DNA of 64,000 nucleotides from contig CM061920.1 of assembly GCA_031002005.1 (NCBI GenBank), positions 47,718,610-47,782,609 on the forward strand. The letters run 5' to 3'. The notes under the pieces are model-generated. The model was given only the letters and a program-made list of their open reading frames with translations, searched no databases and was not told where the DNA came from. A program made the translations under genes and the position numbers. Of the stretch, positions 11,259 through 23,065 are shown piece after piece. Source of the DNA: Vandiemenella viatica. Taxonomy: Eukaryota > Arthropoda > Insecta > Orthoptera > Morabidae. Each line of letters begins with the position of its first letter. Position 1 is the first letter of the stretch.

Positions 11259-11726
11259 TCCCCCAAATGCACACCTTGCCACAGGGCTACAACGGCTAAC
11301 ACTTCACCTACGAAACACAACATGACATGAGTTATTATTATTATTAATTGTTTTTCACATTGGTCCTATTACTTTGCCTATGTCGAAGCTGAACTTCTAA
11401 TCGTAAGTTAAAAACAAAATACCTCCTTTTGGACCCTAATGGCCTCAGAAAAGTGAGAAACGTGGAGGATTTGTCTGCATATAAATGCACTTTCAATCAG
11501 AGCCTGACCCCACACACCCATTCAATTTTACCCTTTTATAAGATTTTCGAGAAACCACCTTGAAAACTCCTCTTATTCCATCATTCGGGTACTCTTCTAC
11601 AACATCCTCTTCTTTCACACCTACTGGCGTTCCCCTCGAATTCCCGGTGTGGTTCTCACACACACTAGTCATTCCCACCAAGGCTGCCCAGCATTCCTTC
11701 CTATGTCGCACAGTTCTTGCGTCTCC

Positions 11727-12836
11727 TCATGATATCACGCTGATCTCCTTATGCTCTGGCACTTCACTCCTATCGAGGTATTTGCATGAGACCGCACACA
11801 TCATGAAAAAGTCTTTTTGCGTCCCCTTAGCGTCCCGGTAAGGTTCTCCCATTAACAATTCTCTATGTACAGCGATCTGCCGTTGTCGAAACTCCCTTTT
11901 GACTTCATTAAATGTGCTACACTTGCCTGCAAACCAGTCGGCCCATCTCCTCGCTCCTCCGGCCAAGTGCCTACGAACCATCTCGATCCGCTGTTTTTCA
12001 GAAGCAACGGAGAAAGGTGCAAAGTCCTCAAAGTCCCGAATGAATTCAATGGGGTGCATATGCCCATCACCATCAAATTGTTCCCATTCAATTTTCTCTT
12101 CGACCCACGTTGCTGTTGAAGTCGAATGATGGCCCCTGACATTGGATACATCCTCCCTTTCTACTGCCGGAACTTTCACTCTAGTAACATCTTCTATCAA
12201 CGCTGCTGTGGATAATTGGTACTTACCCAAGTTCTGTGAAATCAACTCGACATTTACGACCACACTGTTTACCTTTTCTTTATCTTCTTTGATGTGTTTC
12301 CCCAAAAGGATACAGTGATTCTCTACCGCCTCCAGTCGCCTCCCGTGACTTACATTGACTTCTTCCCCGACAACTAACTGTTTACTGAGTACTTCGTTAT
12401 CCTGTCGTAACAGTATTGTCTCCCTACTCACACTATGCTCTAACCTAGTTAGCCGTTCCGCTAGCCGTTCAGCTTGTTCCTTACAATCAACATTATGTTG
12501 TCTTAATTCTAATTGGACATTCCCTAATTGTCGGACATTGTCTTCTGCCAACTTATTTAAATTCCCTACTGTACTCTCAAGTGATTGCAATCGACCCCCA
12601 AGCTCAGCCTTCAAATTACTTTCTACTGATTTCAAATTACTTTCTACTGATTTTAAATTACTTTCTACTGATTTTTGAAACGATTGCAACTGTACCAAGA
12701 TAGCACGGACTAACCCATCTGTGAACTCAGGACCTGAGTCATTCAAGGACTCACTTCCTATTGCTGCCATCTCCTCCACCATTTCACTCATTTCTGTAGC
12801 CATGTTGTCAACACTTTCAATACAATCGCCCAACAT
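11727..12836 (-). CDS. gag: Gag-like protein of the LTR element
   Basis: An intact 369-residue frame from an ATG at 12836; the open frame extends upstream to 12878 without another ATG. The first ~220 residues are acidic and coiled-coil-like, with the seven-residue unit SVESNLK three times in a row (DNA about 12610-12672). The last ~110 residues look like a Ty3/gypsy Gag capsid region: WEQFDGDGHMHPIEFIRDF, then ARRWADWF, then FNEVKREFRQRQ. No CCHC knuckle is seen. Such proteins build the particle that carries the element RNA. A second frame at 11493-11711 just after the stop shows no pol similarity. Intactness agrees with the near-identical LTRs. Confidence 0.8.
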   Translation of the reverse strand: MLGDCIESVDNMATEMSEMVEEMAAIGSESLNDSGPEFTDGLVRAILVQLQSFQKSVESNLKSVESNLKSVESNLKAELGGRLQSLESTVGNLNKLAEDNVRQLGNVQLELRQHNVDCKEQAERLAERLTRLEHSVSRETILLRQDNEVLSKQLVVGEEVNVSHGRRLEAVENHCILLGKHIKEDKEKVNSVVVNVELISQNLGKYQLSTAALIEDVTRVKVPAVEREDVSNVRGHHSTSTATWVEEKIEWEQFDGDGHMHPIEFIRDFEDFAPFSVASEKQRIEMVRRHLAGGARRWADWFAGKCSTFNEVKREFRQRQIAVHRELLMGEPYRDAKGTQKDFFMMCAVSCKYLDRSEVPEHKEISVIS

Positions 12837-13515
12837 TTTGATTTCAAAGAAAAAAATATCCACCGAACCAGCAAGCAAACAAAAAAATTACAATTAAAAC
12901 AGATAAATTCTGCTCCAACACTAATCACAGTTATTGTTAAACAAGGTGTACGCTATTGCATGCAATGAAATGCAAACAAGGTAACAACTATTAATTAATA
13001 AAATTCCCCAGGAAAGTTGAAACTAATTTTTTTTTTTCCAATATTAACTCAAACTGACTTTTACTCGTGAAGAAAATAATTTAATTTTTTTTTCTTTATG
13101 AAAATTAATTTTTCTCAATGCAAATTTTCATATGAAAATTTTCTCATGTCAGTTTGTGTTTCTTACAAAGATAAAAAAATTTGGCACTTTCCTTTTGAAG
13201 AGAACTGCTAGCTTCTAGGACTGCGTCCCGCTCTGCAATGCCGCCCCTTGCAGTCTCCCGTAAATGAAGTTGGTTCTCCGCGTCGGTCGTATCGCTCCCG
13301 CTGCTGGTGTTATTTATGCGCCGTTCTGGATAATACTGAGCGGATCGGCTCTCCTCGGGAATCGTCGGCTCAATTCGGTTGTCGCGTTCCGGTGGTAATG
13401 GCTGCTCGCTTGTTAATTATTGTTACTTTATGTAATTCACTTTTCCTACCTTTTGTTTCAGTGTGTGTCCGTGGTTAATTATGCTTTTAATTAATCCCAC
13501 TTCAAAACACACTGT

Positions 13516-13533
13516 CCTGTCGCGGTATTGCCA
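13516..13533 (-). other. Primer binding site
   Basis: Minus strand TGGCAATACCGCGACAGG follows the 5' LTR with no gap. TGG plus a tRNA-like complement is the usual primer site of LTR elements; the priming tRNA was not determined. Confidence 0.6.
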
Positions 13534-13878
13534 TGTAGCTATTTTAAAATTTTATTATCTTCTTGTATCATGTATTCTTGAATCTCGACGAAGAAATTAA
13601 CTACCAGACATTTGGTAGATCCGAAGATTGCAGGTTTATTTATTTAATAAGGTAGGAAAATTATTTATAATTACAATACATTTAATAAAGATTAACACTT
13701 AAGAAATCACGTCTAATGCGGATCAACATTTTAACTACAATCCACACGCCATGCATCATCAGCGATAATCCTACTATATCTGTACTTCAGAGAGCTTACA
13801 TAACCAACGTATCCATAGATGTAAATTCTATTACCTTAAATAAAATTACTATAAAGGCATTATGCCTGTTCTGTTACA
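13534..13878 (-). repeat. 5' LTR of the gag-only element
   Basis: 345 bases, TG...CA on the plus strand, partner of 10556-10900. Followed by AACA target duplication. Confidence 0.9.
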
Positions 13879-13882
13879 AACA

Positions 13883-14430
13883 CATGTACTAGACCTGAAT
13901 TGTGTGACTCAGTTCAATATATTTAGGTGTGTCACAGCCCTTCTCTTATATTTAAAGTCAAAATATCATTAAAAAAAAAACAGTCACCAATTTAAAGTAG
14001 TGGAATTGTGGTTTTTGAAGAATGATTCAACTGTAAAAGCTCATTTCCCTCTGATAAATGCTGCATGATGATGAAAGGCTTTAAACTACTTTACTCAGTG
14101 ATGTTTACTTCATTATACCACTGACAAAGATGTTGGCACAGTGCCAAATTTTCTGCCCAACCTGTAGTAAGTAATGAACTATGGTGAACATTCTTGAATA
14201 TTTTACTTGTCTAATAAATTTAAAGTTATTCATGTAGATTAGTATTGCAATTTTAGAACAGCAATAAATTATTACAAACCTATGAAATTATATATCAAAC
14301 CTTAATAATTTTTATTGTTCACTAGATACTTGTTGCAATGCTGCTTGCAGTTGTAGTCATTAAAAAGATTATTATGATCATACACTATCAACAAGAGTCC
14401 ACACACCACCCTCCCTCCACAATTTTCTCC
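13883..14430. other. Intron sequence, nothing recognised
   Basis: AT-rich, short open frames only. No repeat or gene that I can support. Confidence 0.5.
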
Positions 14431-14560
14431 TGTTGACAAAGGGCTATGTCCCGAAATATTCATTGTTTTCCCCGTTCTTGTGCTTTTTTATGTATTCACC
14501 CCATGAAACCATCATCTAAGGTAAGTAGTGGTTCATTTCTCTATCCTTTTTTTGAAAATC
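14431..14560 (+). repeat. PLE terminal module, copy 4
   Basis: Core TTGACAA-A-GGG CTATGT CCC-GAAA-TATT from 14433, T-rich stretch, CATCATCTAAGGTAAGTAG with a consensus splice-donor sequence, tail TTCATTTCTCTATCC. No PLE coding sequence adjoins it. Confidence 0.8.
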
Positions 14561-14608
14561 CGTTAGTTACTTAGTTCCTATTATTTCCTGATTACTATAT
14601 ATATATAT

Positions 14609-14963
14609 GTATAAGATGGATAAGGGGGGGGGGAAACCAGATACCTGTCACTTACCACAGATGAAGCCAGGAGGGCGAGATGAACACATAAAAAAATAAA
14701 AAAATAAACAAAAATGTACAATATTTCAGCATGGCCCTTAATCATGTGAGAGGCGAGACATATGGCATGTGGCCCACATCTTTTCCCCTGCCATATGTCT
14801 CACCTCTCACATGACTAAGGCCCATGCCGAAATATTGTGCATTTTTGTATTTTGTTGTGTGTGTGTGTGTATGTGTGTTTTTACATGTTCATCTCGCCCT
14901 CCTGGCTTCATCTGTAGTAAGTGACGGGTATCTGTTTTTTTTTTCCATTATCCATCTTATTTT
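14609..14963. repeat. 355-bp palindrome of two PLE terminal modules
   Basis: Left arm 14609-14770 and right arm about 14775-14963 are inverted copies, each a full terminal module facing outward. The right arm has core ATGACTA-A-GGC CCAT GCC-GAAA-TATT (14811-14836), a TG repeat, TCGCCCTCCTGGCTTCATC and TAGTAAGTGACGG. The left arm has the same in reverse. Arms end in AAGATGGATAA and its complement. The arms differ in the T/TG tract and a G run at 14627-14635. Confidence 0.8.
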
Positions 14964-16060
14964 CAGGGCCTCACAGTGGTTTCTTTGTTTCCATTATCCA
15001 ATATATATATAAAAGGGATGAGGCCTTAAATATGCTTCATTGATTCCCAATAAGGACAGTAAATATTTTAACTAACTCAAATTCAGATCAAACACCCTTT
15101 ACGAATAAAATTTGTTGATATCAAAACTCAATACTTTTATGTATCTGATATTTTCACAATGGTTCCTCCGATACCGACAGTAAATTACTGTGATAAAATT
15201 GAAACACATTCATAAAAAAAGATTTAAAAGTTAACATTCATGTCGGATGACTTCAAAATTTCTCATCAACAGTCATTCCAACCTTATGAATCTAGCAATC
15301 GAGTTAAAAGCAAGTTTGTACCTCCCACCCCTCTTCCATCAAAGTTATTTCACTTCCTTTTACTTTATTCTAAACTCTTAGATTCCGTAACCATCAAAAT
15401 GGCTCTCCTAACTGTTGAATTTCATCTGAACACTTGATACGTATTTAAGTAAACTTTCATCACACTGATTTCTGTATGGTGATACTGTCCACAACTTTTC
15501 TCTACAAAGTTTAAACTGTAACTTTCTACATGCAAAACTGTCTATTCGTTAATACTGTTCGCCATGTTACTTCTCAATCCATATGTATTAAAGATACTAT
15601 AATGGCTCAGCTTCGTTCCGAACCAATATCTTTTGTGTTCGAGTATAAACATTATGAAAATATCATTGAAACAAAATCTACTGACACACTTAAAATCCCT
15701 AACAATTACATATATATAATATTGCATCACAAATTTTTTTTCATGATCATGATAGTAATCTGGTAAAAAAATCTTTAATACTTCCCCATTATTTCTCTTT
15801 GTTACACTTAATTTAAGTCTTACTATGTCACATACTAAATATGCAGAATACCATAATTATTTGAGACACTTTCCAGGAAAAATATAAGCCTACTGCATAC
15901 AAAGTGATGATTGAAGTCAGTGATCACAGTGGTTGAATAGTTTTGTCATGGGTGCTGAGAATTAATTTGAGTGGAATATGAAGGGGCATGATAATCAGTA
16001 CCTGAAAACTAGATTCCATAGTTTGAAATGCTCACATTTGGTAGATATGGACGTGTACAC
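14964..16060. other. Intron sequence, nothing recognised
   Basis: AT-rich with several 60-78 codon open frames (15240-15437, 15530-15766) that resemble nothing I know and have no coding-like composition. Confidence 0.5.
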
Positions 16061-16061
16061 A

Positions 16062-16225
16062 TCTTTCCTCCTGCCATATGTCTTGCCTCCTACATGGGTA
16101 AAGTTACTGGCCGAAATATTGCAAAGTGTGTTTGTGTATTTTTTTTTTTTTGTCTGGCCCTCCTGCCTTCAAATGTGGCAAGTGATTGGTTTTTCCCCTA
16201 TCCTATATTATTTTCATTGTCCAAT
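16062..16225 (+). repeat. PLE terminal module, copy 6
   Basis: TCCTGCCATATGTCTTGCC, core ATGGGTA-A-AG...GGCC-GAAA-TATT from 16094, T tract, TGGCCCTCCTGCCTTCAA, GTGGCAAGTGATTGG and tail CCCCTATCCTATATT. The donor-like GT is changed to GC. Confidence 0.75.
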
Positions 16226-16594
16226 GGCAGTTTTATTGTTGCCATTATCCCATTATCCAATACTGACATTCTGATTAACGTATTGCAAGACATTGCTTAT
16301 AAATCTTAGCAAGGTTATTCTACTCCAGTCATAAAACTCCACTCAGTAAAAGATGATCTGTACCTAAGGATTTCCATCACTTATAGTATCACAAGTGAAT
16401 ATGGAAAAATGTAGATCAGACAAACTATCAGCCTGAAGGAAGATCAATGTGAACCCGAGACAGTGCAATAAATCAGACATTGTTAGACAAATCCACAACC
16501 ATATCTACTTTGCAAAGTATTTCATAGTATATCATACTGTTGAACTCCGTTGTTCAATAAGGCTGTTAAAATCTATCTTGGCCACACTATAATA

Positions 16595-17060
16595 ATAATA
16601 ATATTTAATTAAATTGCAATGGACCACATGCTCTGGTGGCAATTACTTATCACCCATCTTCCCCCTTCCCTGCACACACCTACATTTGCCATTGGCAAAT
16701 TTTAACTTTAAATTCTTTCAACATTTTTGGTAAATTATTTATCATTTCACTTGGTAACTTATTCCAATCCGTGACAACGTTACCCAAAAAAAGAGAATCT
16801 TCCTTTGTTCCAGAAATCGAGTGGCAGCTTGTGGTCATGGTCATCTTTTCCCCTCCATTCATTACTTTTAATTCTTACACCAACATCTATCCATGGCTCA
16901 TCACCAATATTGGACTTGTACACTCCCATGACACTCTCCACCCTCCTACTGTCTTCCAATGAATTCCATTCCAGCTCTTTTATCATATCTGTTACTGATT
17001 GTATTCTGTGGTAATTTCCAGAAACAATATTATTGTATGACTGCAAATACATTGATCATC
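16595..17060. repeat. Dispersed repeat family H, copy 2
   Basis: Same blocks as 8925-9540. On the minus strand it holds a 60-codon frame with VVTDWNKLPSEMI and LKEFKVKI, like the final residues of some non-LTR reverse transcriptases. Confidence 0.55.
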
Positions 17061-17479
17061 CGTGGGCTGATTTAGTGAGTCCTGGAAATTGGCACTGGAA
17101 AAACTTCAGAGATAACAAGCCGTAAGTAAGTTCACTGGCAGTTGACAGCTGATTGACTCTAGTGGTGCAATGTGGTAGGTGGCCAAGTGTGAGCAATTAA
17201 GTTGAAAGTTTAGTGAGTAAGGTGGGACAAGAAAATTTAACCATATGTCCTCCAAGAATGACCAAACTGTGTTGACATTTATATATTTGATCCACTGTTG
17301 CAACACATTGTTATTCTGATGATAAAATATTTAGTGTAAGTTATATAGTATTAGGCACAAGTATAAATTAAAACAAAATGTTAACTTTGAATATGAATAG
17401 CTGCAATTATTCTTGAGCTCATTTTCATGAGAAAGGATTTGTTACAAAAGAACCATAATATAAAATGAATAAAGAATTT

Positions 17480-18120
17480 TTGCCTACCAGGAACATGTTT
17501 TTTTTTTTTTTTTTTTAGTAAGGCACTTATCATAATAAATAATAAAAAACCAACTTCTCAATTCAATTCCAATAAAAATCTGCCACCTGATTAGCAAGCT
17601 ACTGTTGAAAGGCCATTTTAACATTGTTGAAATTGTCATGGTGCTGACATTTTTTCAAGTGCTGGAATGAGTGGTAATCACTGGGCACTAGATCAGAGTT
17701 ATGTAGAGGGTGATTAAGTTATTCCCAGCCATTATGATGTAATGAGATCTTATCTTCATTTAGCTGCATGTGGGCAGGTATTCCAATGAAGTAAACAATC
17801 CCTTTAATGATTTGCCATGCCTTTTGTTTTGAATTGCTCAACACAGTTTAGTTAAGGTCTTTTAATATTTCTTGTAATTGTTTATGTTTCCCTGAGGCAC
17901 AGATTCTACAGGCAACATCCCCTGCCAATCCCAAAATATAGTCCACATGATTTTTCAGGTGAAATTGTTTCCTTGAATTTATTTTTCTTCAATGCTGAAT
18001 GCCTCCATTCAATGGATTGTTGTTTTAATTCTCTGCTAACATGGCCACCAATATGTTGTTACCAGTGACAATGGAGCCTGAAAGATCATCACTCTACCAC
18101 TCGAGGAAATTCTAAGCAGT
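17480..18120 (-). pseudogene. Decayed mariner-like transposase
   Basis: The minus strand in broken frames reads MWTIFWDWQGMLPVES (about 17950-17900), QLNEDKISLHHNGWE (about 17770-17715), SDLVPSDYHSFQHL (about 17690-17650), and LANQVADFYWN then IEKLVF (about 17600-17550). These match the blocks WWDWKG, LGWEVL..., YSPDLAPSDYHLF and the carboxyl end FY..GIEKL of mariner transposases, including the Asp of the DD34D triad. Stops and frameshifts are frequent. Terminal repeats were not found. Confidence 0.65.
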
Positions 18121-18210
18121 AGTTCCTCAATTGATTTGGTGGAATTCAGTAAACATTTTCGGTGGCACCTTCATATAATTTAAGCATTTTGTAAGAATTT
18201 AATAAAAAAA

Positions 18211-18358
18211 CATGATTGAAAAATGAGAACACTCGTTGGATAAGGACAAAATTGTATAGCACCTGTTTTCTTAAACTTTAAAAACATTATTGAAAAATGA
18301 GAACACTCGTTGGATAAAGAGAAAATTGTATAGCACCTGTTTTCTTAAATTTTTGCAT
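18211..18358 (+). repeat. Tandem duplication, 74-bp unit, two copies
   Basis: Units begin at 18211 and 18285 and are nearly identical (for example GAACACTCGTTGGATAA and TTGTATAGCACCTG in both). Confidence 0.85.
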
Positions 18359-18624
18359 GAACATTCTACACCAAGTCTTCAGTGGGGATTGCTGGTCAAC
18401 CACTTTCAACTTCTTGAAGAAAACTAGTACGGTCACCGTTAAAGATTCTAACCCATTTTTGTATCATTTAATCATTTACATTTTCTCCATAAACTTATCT
18501 TCTTTCATGTCTTTTGCACAAAGAAAACGAATCATTGTATTTCACACTTCTTGCAATGTTCAGTTAATCAAGGCAGATGACTGACAAATGATTCCACTAT
18601 GGCATGCGTGGGTAGTCAGAAGTT

Positions 18625-19420
18625 ATTCTGGAAGAATTCCTGGAGGTATTTTCTGATATACTGGGTCAGAAAGCTGGTTACCGTTGTGAACTGAAGATTA
18701 AGGATGGCGAACCATTTGCTGCTAAATCATACCATGTACCAATAGCACTGAGGGCCAAGGTACAAGAGGAACTTGAAAATATGGAAGCTCATGGTATTAT
18801 TGAAAGGTCCAATAGCGAATATGTCAATCCATTGTTGGGCGTTAAAAAAGTGGACCAATTGGTGCGATTAGTGCTGGAAGTCCGAGCTCTGAATAGAATA
18901 CTAATTACGGAGAGGGACCATCCCCAACTGGTGGACGAAATACTCTGGAGGTTTCATGGGGCTAAATTCCTTTTGGCTCTTGATTTGACATGTTCATACT
19001 GGCAGGTGACCTTGGCAGAGCAATCGCGCATATGTACAGTGCTCAGATTTGAAGGAAAGTGCTACCAGTTCTGTGTACTACCTATTGGGCTTAATAACAT
19101 GGTGGCTACTTTCATTAGGGCACTGGACCAAGTGCTTGGGCGGTGTTTGAGAGATAAGGTACATCTGTATGTTGACGACATGGTCATCGCCTCAAGTGCC
19201 TTGGAAGAAAACAGACAGACGTAAAGAGAAGTACTCGTCATGTTGAAAGAGGGAGGAATGACATTGAAGAGGAAGAAATGTGCTTTCCTTAGGAAACAGC
19301 TGAAGTTCATGGGATATATTATAATGCCAGAAGGCATTAGGATAGAGGCAGCTAAATTGGAGGCCATTGAGAAGTTTCCACGACCCTGAGACAAAACCAA
19401 ATTGAAGACTTTCCTCGGGT
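18625..19420 (+). pseudogene. pol: Ty3/gypsy reverse transcriptase, decayed
   Basis: One frame with few stops reads through the gypsy RT: DGEPFAAKSYHVPIALR, then MEAHGIIERSNSEYVNPL, LALDLTCSYWQV, FCVLPIGLNNMVATF, and the catalytic box VHLYVDDMVIAS at about 19160-19195. In-frame stops occur at 19222 and 19388. The 5' side, with protease, gag and 5' LTR, is absent: the element is truncated near 18600. Confidence 0.85.
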
Positions 19421-19960
19421 TACATGGGTACTATCGAATGTTCATTGAAGGACAAGCTTTCAATAGTGAACTGATAAGCAATTTGATGAAGAGTAAATTA
19501 TGGGAGTGGAGTGAGAAGGATTTCGAGAGGATTAAACATGAGTTAGCATATCCGGATTGGAATGTAGACATGAGTTAACCGACCGATAGCTCACTTTATG
19601 GCTTGGGAGCTGAGGTCTTTCAGGAGGTAGAAATAAACGAGAAGAAATATCATCAAACTATTTCAATCGTGAGTCGGATGCTAGCCAAACATGAACGAAG
19701 ATATTCAGTTAGCAAAAAAGAATGCTTGGCAATAGTGTGGAGTTTCCAGAAATTAAGCCACATCTTTCTTGGGAGGAAGACGATAGTGTATTCTGACCAC
19801 AAGGCATTATCCTTTCTGATGAGCTGTCACTTGGTGCATGAGAGGCCAATGCACTGGGCCTTGCTAATGCAAGGCTCCAATTCGAGATAAGATAATGGCC
19901 TGAGACGGAGAATGAGGTGGCCGAATGCTTGTCGAGACTACCCTTCAGACTCCAACAGCT
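19421..19960 (+). pseudogene. pol: Ty3/gypsy RNase H domain, decayed
   Basis: Continues the RT frame: FLGLHGYYRMFIEG, then after a stop at 19576 SSLYGLGAEVFQE, HERRYSVSKKECLAIVWS, HIFLGRKTIVYSDHKALSFL. These are the RNase H blocks of gypsy pol (xDxSxxGxG, E in KECLA, and the SDHKAL aspartate). The usual first Asp of the TDAS block reads as PTDSS. The frame degrades after 19890. Confidence 0.82.
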
Positions 19961-20039
19961 GAAGATAGCACCTTTATGAATTTCTTGAGGGAGGTGCCAT
20001 AAGAAGACAGGGTTTTTTCGTGCTTGAGGAACATGGCTG

Positions 20040-21200
20040 AGTTGCAAAATGCTGATGAGACAATAAGGATGGTAAAGGAGAGATTAACTGACCCAGAATG
20101 TAAGGAGAAATTGGAAAAATATTACTGTATACATAAAGGTATTTTGTTTCTAGCATATTTCTGAGGATGAGGGAGAATGGAAGTTGTGACTGCTGGGATC
20201 CTGAGTTGATGTGTTCATTATTCAGCACCACTATAGTTATGGACACTATGGGCCCAGTAAGTGCTATCACCTCTTGCAGGAGAGTTGCTATTTCAACAAT
20301 ATGCTACGTAGAATTTCAAGGCTATTAGCCTCCTCTGACCTCTGTCGATGGGTTAAGGTGGACAACGTTGCTCGGATGAGAGAGATGAAAAATCTTGTGC
20401 CGATGACGTAGAAGAGCTGGTGGCAGTAGATGTGTTTGGTCCCCTTCCCATGTTGGGGGGGGGGGTGACCCAGATATTGGTGGTAATGGATGCATTTTCT
20501 AAGTAATTGAAGTTCTACGTCCTGAAGAAGATGACTGCCAAAGTGCTCGCTGGGAAGATTGTGGAGGAATATATTACACAGACTGGGAAGCCAAGGCTGA
20601 TTATATCCGACAATGCTCTACAGTTCAGTAGCAAGAAATGGATGGGACAACTTGAGAAGGAAGGTATTGAAGTATTGAAGACGTCATGTTATCACCCTCA
20701 AGGAAATATTGTTGAGCATGCCATGCGCGAAATTGGCTGCTGGTTTCGCAAGTACTGTCATGACAGACGCAAGTGGGTAAAATGGAAGATGTATTGAATA
20801 GTGTCCATCATGATTCTACAGGTATGGTACCATACGAACTGATGTTCTGGAAGCCACCACCCCACATTGTGAACCAAATAACTAAATTTTTTGAGAACAG
20901 GGAAGTAGACTACGCTGAGTGAATAAAAGCGGTGAAAGAGAGTTTATGCTAGAAAGCGGAGTAGATGAAAGATAGACATGATCAGAAGGGTAGGAAAATG
21001 ATGTATGCCAAGGATGACCTGGTGTTGGTGCAAATTGCATTTCAAATCCTCGAGTGTCAAGAGTGAAATAAAAAAAAGTTCAAAATTCTGTATGAAGGCC
21101 CTTTTAGAGGGGTCGGCAGCCCTAGAGTGAATTCGTTTACTCTAGTCTACCCAAGTGATGGTCGACTGAACATGTTAGTAATGTGGTGTGATTTAAACCC
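20040..21200 (+). pseudogene. pol: Ty3/gypsy integrase, decayed
   Basis: Blocks in changing frames: VAVDVFGPLPMLGG (first Asp), LVVMDAFSK, KPRLIISDNALQFSSKKW (second Asp), CYHPQGNIVEHAMREIG (Glu), then VPYELMFWKPPP. This is the DDE core of a gypsy integrase. A G run at 20455-20466 marks one frameshift. A short stretch to 21200 continues toward the 3' LTR. Confidence 0.8.
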
Positions 21201-21822
21201 TATAGATGCGGTGAATTGTATTTTGGTGGGGTGTCGGGCACCGGCTAGAGGGGCACACCTCTCAGCACAGCCGTGTCTCCCATATTTGCACTCTTCAGTT
21301 GCCATGGTCTAAGAAGGTTTTCCTGAGTTTCATTTTAACAATAAGTCACAAGCATAGTTTCAGAACATGTACAACATTATGTCAACATAGCATTTCATTA
21401 TTTGGAAGGATTATGGAGAAAAAGTAACTTTGGTGACCCACGTAATCTCATCTACTTGCTGAGTGCATACTTGCCAGTTTGTGGTTTCTAGTAATTTGGC
21501 CCCGAGGCTGGGAAATGTACTTGGAGGTGTTGTGATTGTGACAGTTGGGAAAAGGGTAGAGAGAGAACAATTTACAACAGAAACAATTTTCATGTTTAGT
21601 TTTTTATTGAGTATTTTTGTTATGTATTCATTTTCTTGATGTTTTACATGTACTAGTGGTTTAGAACTGTATTTGTATACTTTTGTAAGTATTTCTAATT
21701 AAGTGGCCAAGCAACCACCAGATTCAGTGGTAGTTTTGTGAGATTTTGATGTTCTTTGAGGGAAGTTTGGCGAAAGGGATGTTTTTTCAATTGCATCCTC
21801 CACCAAAAACTAAACAAGGAGG
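21201..21822 (+). other. 3' part of the gypsy element, no clear ORF
   Basis: Between integrase and LTR. No env-like frame is visible. Ends with the purine-rich AAACAAGGAGG directly before the LTR, a good polypurine tract. Confidence 0.55.
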
Positions 21823-22431
21823 TGTAACGATACAATCGATACTCGCCACAGAGGTAGTATCTTAGGGGAAGTTAAGATGGTGAGTGGCTACAGAGAAGCG
21901 TGCAGGCATGAATTTGTGATGGATTATGCCATGTGCTAGGGAACTTTAGTTTTTTTAAAAGGAACATTACATAGCGCACTAATCACTTCAGTGACGATGT
22001 TGAAAGCAGTTTAAGTGTATTATAAGCTTAAATAAGAAGTGTGGACAGTGAAGTGGAATACGGTCATAGGAGTGACTGTGGTTATGACTGTACGATCGTG
22101 TTCACTACTTAATCGAATTTGCAATCTCAGGATCTAAAAGTCCGAATACGAATCACATATGTCTGATGGTTTAAGATGGCATGTTGTGTGTTATCCTTGT
22201 GAACTTGAACGTAATAAATAAGTGATAACTGTGTCCATTAAAGTTTGTTTAATACATGCAAGTGTGTTTCATTTGGGTGACTAAATATTTAATTTCGGGT
22301 ATCTACTCGTGGCAACCGATAAGACTGAATCTGTAATCATTTCAAGGTGACAAGCATGGAATATTATAATTAACATGTATTGTCGTCCAATACTAATTAA
22401 CTAAATGGAATTTTCTGTTTATGCCGTTACA
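21823..22431 (+). repeat. 3' LTR of the gypsy element
   Basis: 609 bases beginning TGTAACGATAC after the purine tract and ending GCCGTTACA. Starts TG, ends CA with mirrored ends TGTAACG/CGTTACA. No second copy of this LTR was seen in the window, as expected for a 5'-truncated element. Confidence 0.7.
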
Positions 22432-22738
22432 TAGTGTTTTAGTTAAATCTTTTGATGCAGTTATGTCTAAAATTTAATACCACAAACACTCATATAAGTA
22501 GAAAAAATAAAGCCATTTATTTTGATATAAAGGTTATTTTGGTAGAAAAATTTATTTAAAGCAATAATTTCTTTTTTAAAAAGCTTTTATACATTAGTTA
22601 TTATAGTTGTGTAACATAAGTTACCCCAGCGAGATGAGTGAGACAAAGGATAAAAATACCTGCAAATTAATAAATAAAAGAGATTTTTGAAGATCTCTCG
22701 GGCGTGCAGCCGGGTCATTTGGTCGTAGATGTACGAAT

Positions 22739-22769
22739 TTTCGATGGCGTACCGTGCCATCATCTTCAG
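22739..22769 (-). ncRNA. Hammerhead-like hairpin in the left arm
   Basis: Mirror copy of the hairpin at 23475-23505: CTGAAGA-T-GATGGC...GCCATC-GAAA on the minus strand. See that entry. Confidence 0.45.
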
Positions 22770-22839
22770 GTAGCGTCCAGTGGTCGGCGTGAGGAACGCA
22801 GTCCAGGACGCGACTGCTGGATTGCTCCGCGCGCATCGA

Positions 22840-22847
22840 TATTTATA
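22840..22847 (-). promoter_or_regulatory. TATA box, left arm (outward, leftward)
   Basis: Minus strand TATAAATA in a GC-rich context, mirror of 23397-23404. Confidence 0.5.
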
Positions 22848-23065
22848 CCCTCCGACCCCGCCCTCCCACTCCCGCCGGGACGCTCCGATGGCGGTGGTGG
22901 GGGCGGTGCGTTACCGTGCGTCGAGCAGTGTCCATCAGTCTCTGTGCCACCTCCGCCACGCACAGTGCCTCGGCTCTGGGGTTTGCGGAGCAGCTTCAGT
23001 GCTGGGTTCCAAGCCTGGCTTAGTTGGAATCCGCCACACCGAACTACAGCAGCCGTCAAAATCCG

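Larger units (their letters stand above)
10556..13878 (-). mobile_element. Young gag-only LTR retrotransposon, 3,323 bp
   Basis: Two 345-bp LTRs (10556-10900 and 13534-13878) start TG and end CA. They flank 2.6 kb with one gag frame. I can see only one difference between the LTRs (10715 A, 13693 T). The target duplication is AACA (10552-10555 and 13879-13882). The element reads leftward: primer site inside the right LTR, gag, purine tract at the left LTR. There is no protease, reverse transcriptase or integrase, so it depends on a helper. Placed in the exon 4-5 intron. The near-identical LTRs imply a recent insertion. Confidence 0.9.

Noticed and set aside
11560..12678. Plus-strand open frames under the gag region (for example 12355-12678)
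   Set aside because: Shadows of the gag frame; serine- and leucine-rich low-complexity translation, no motif.
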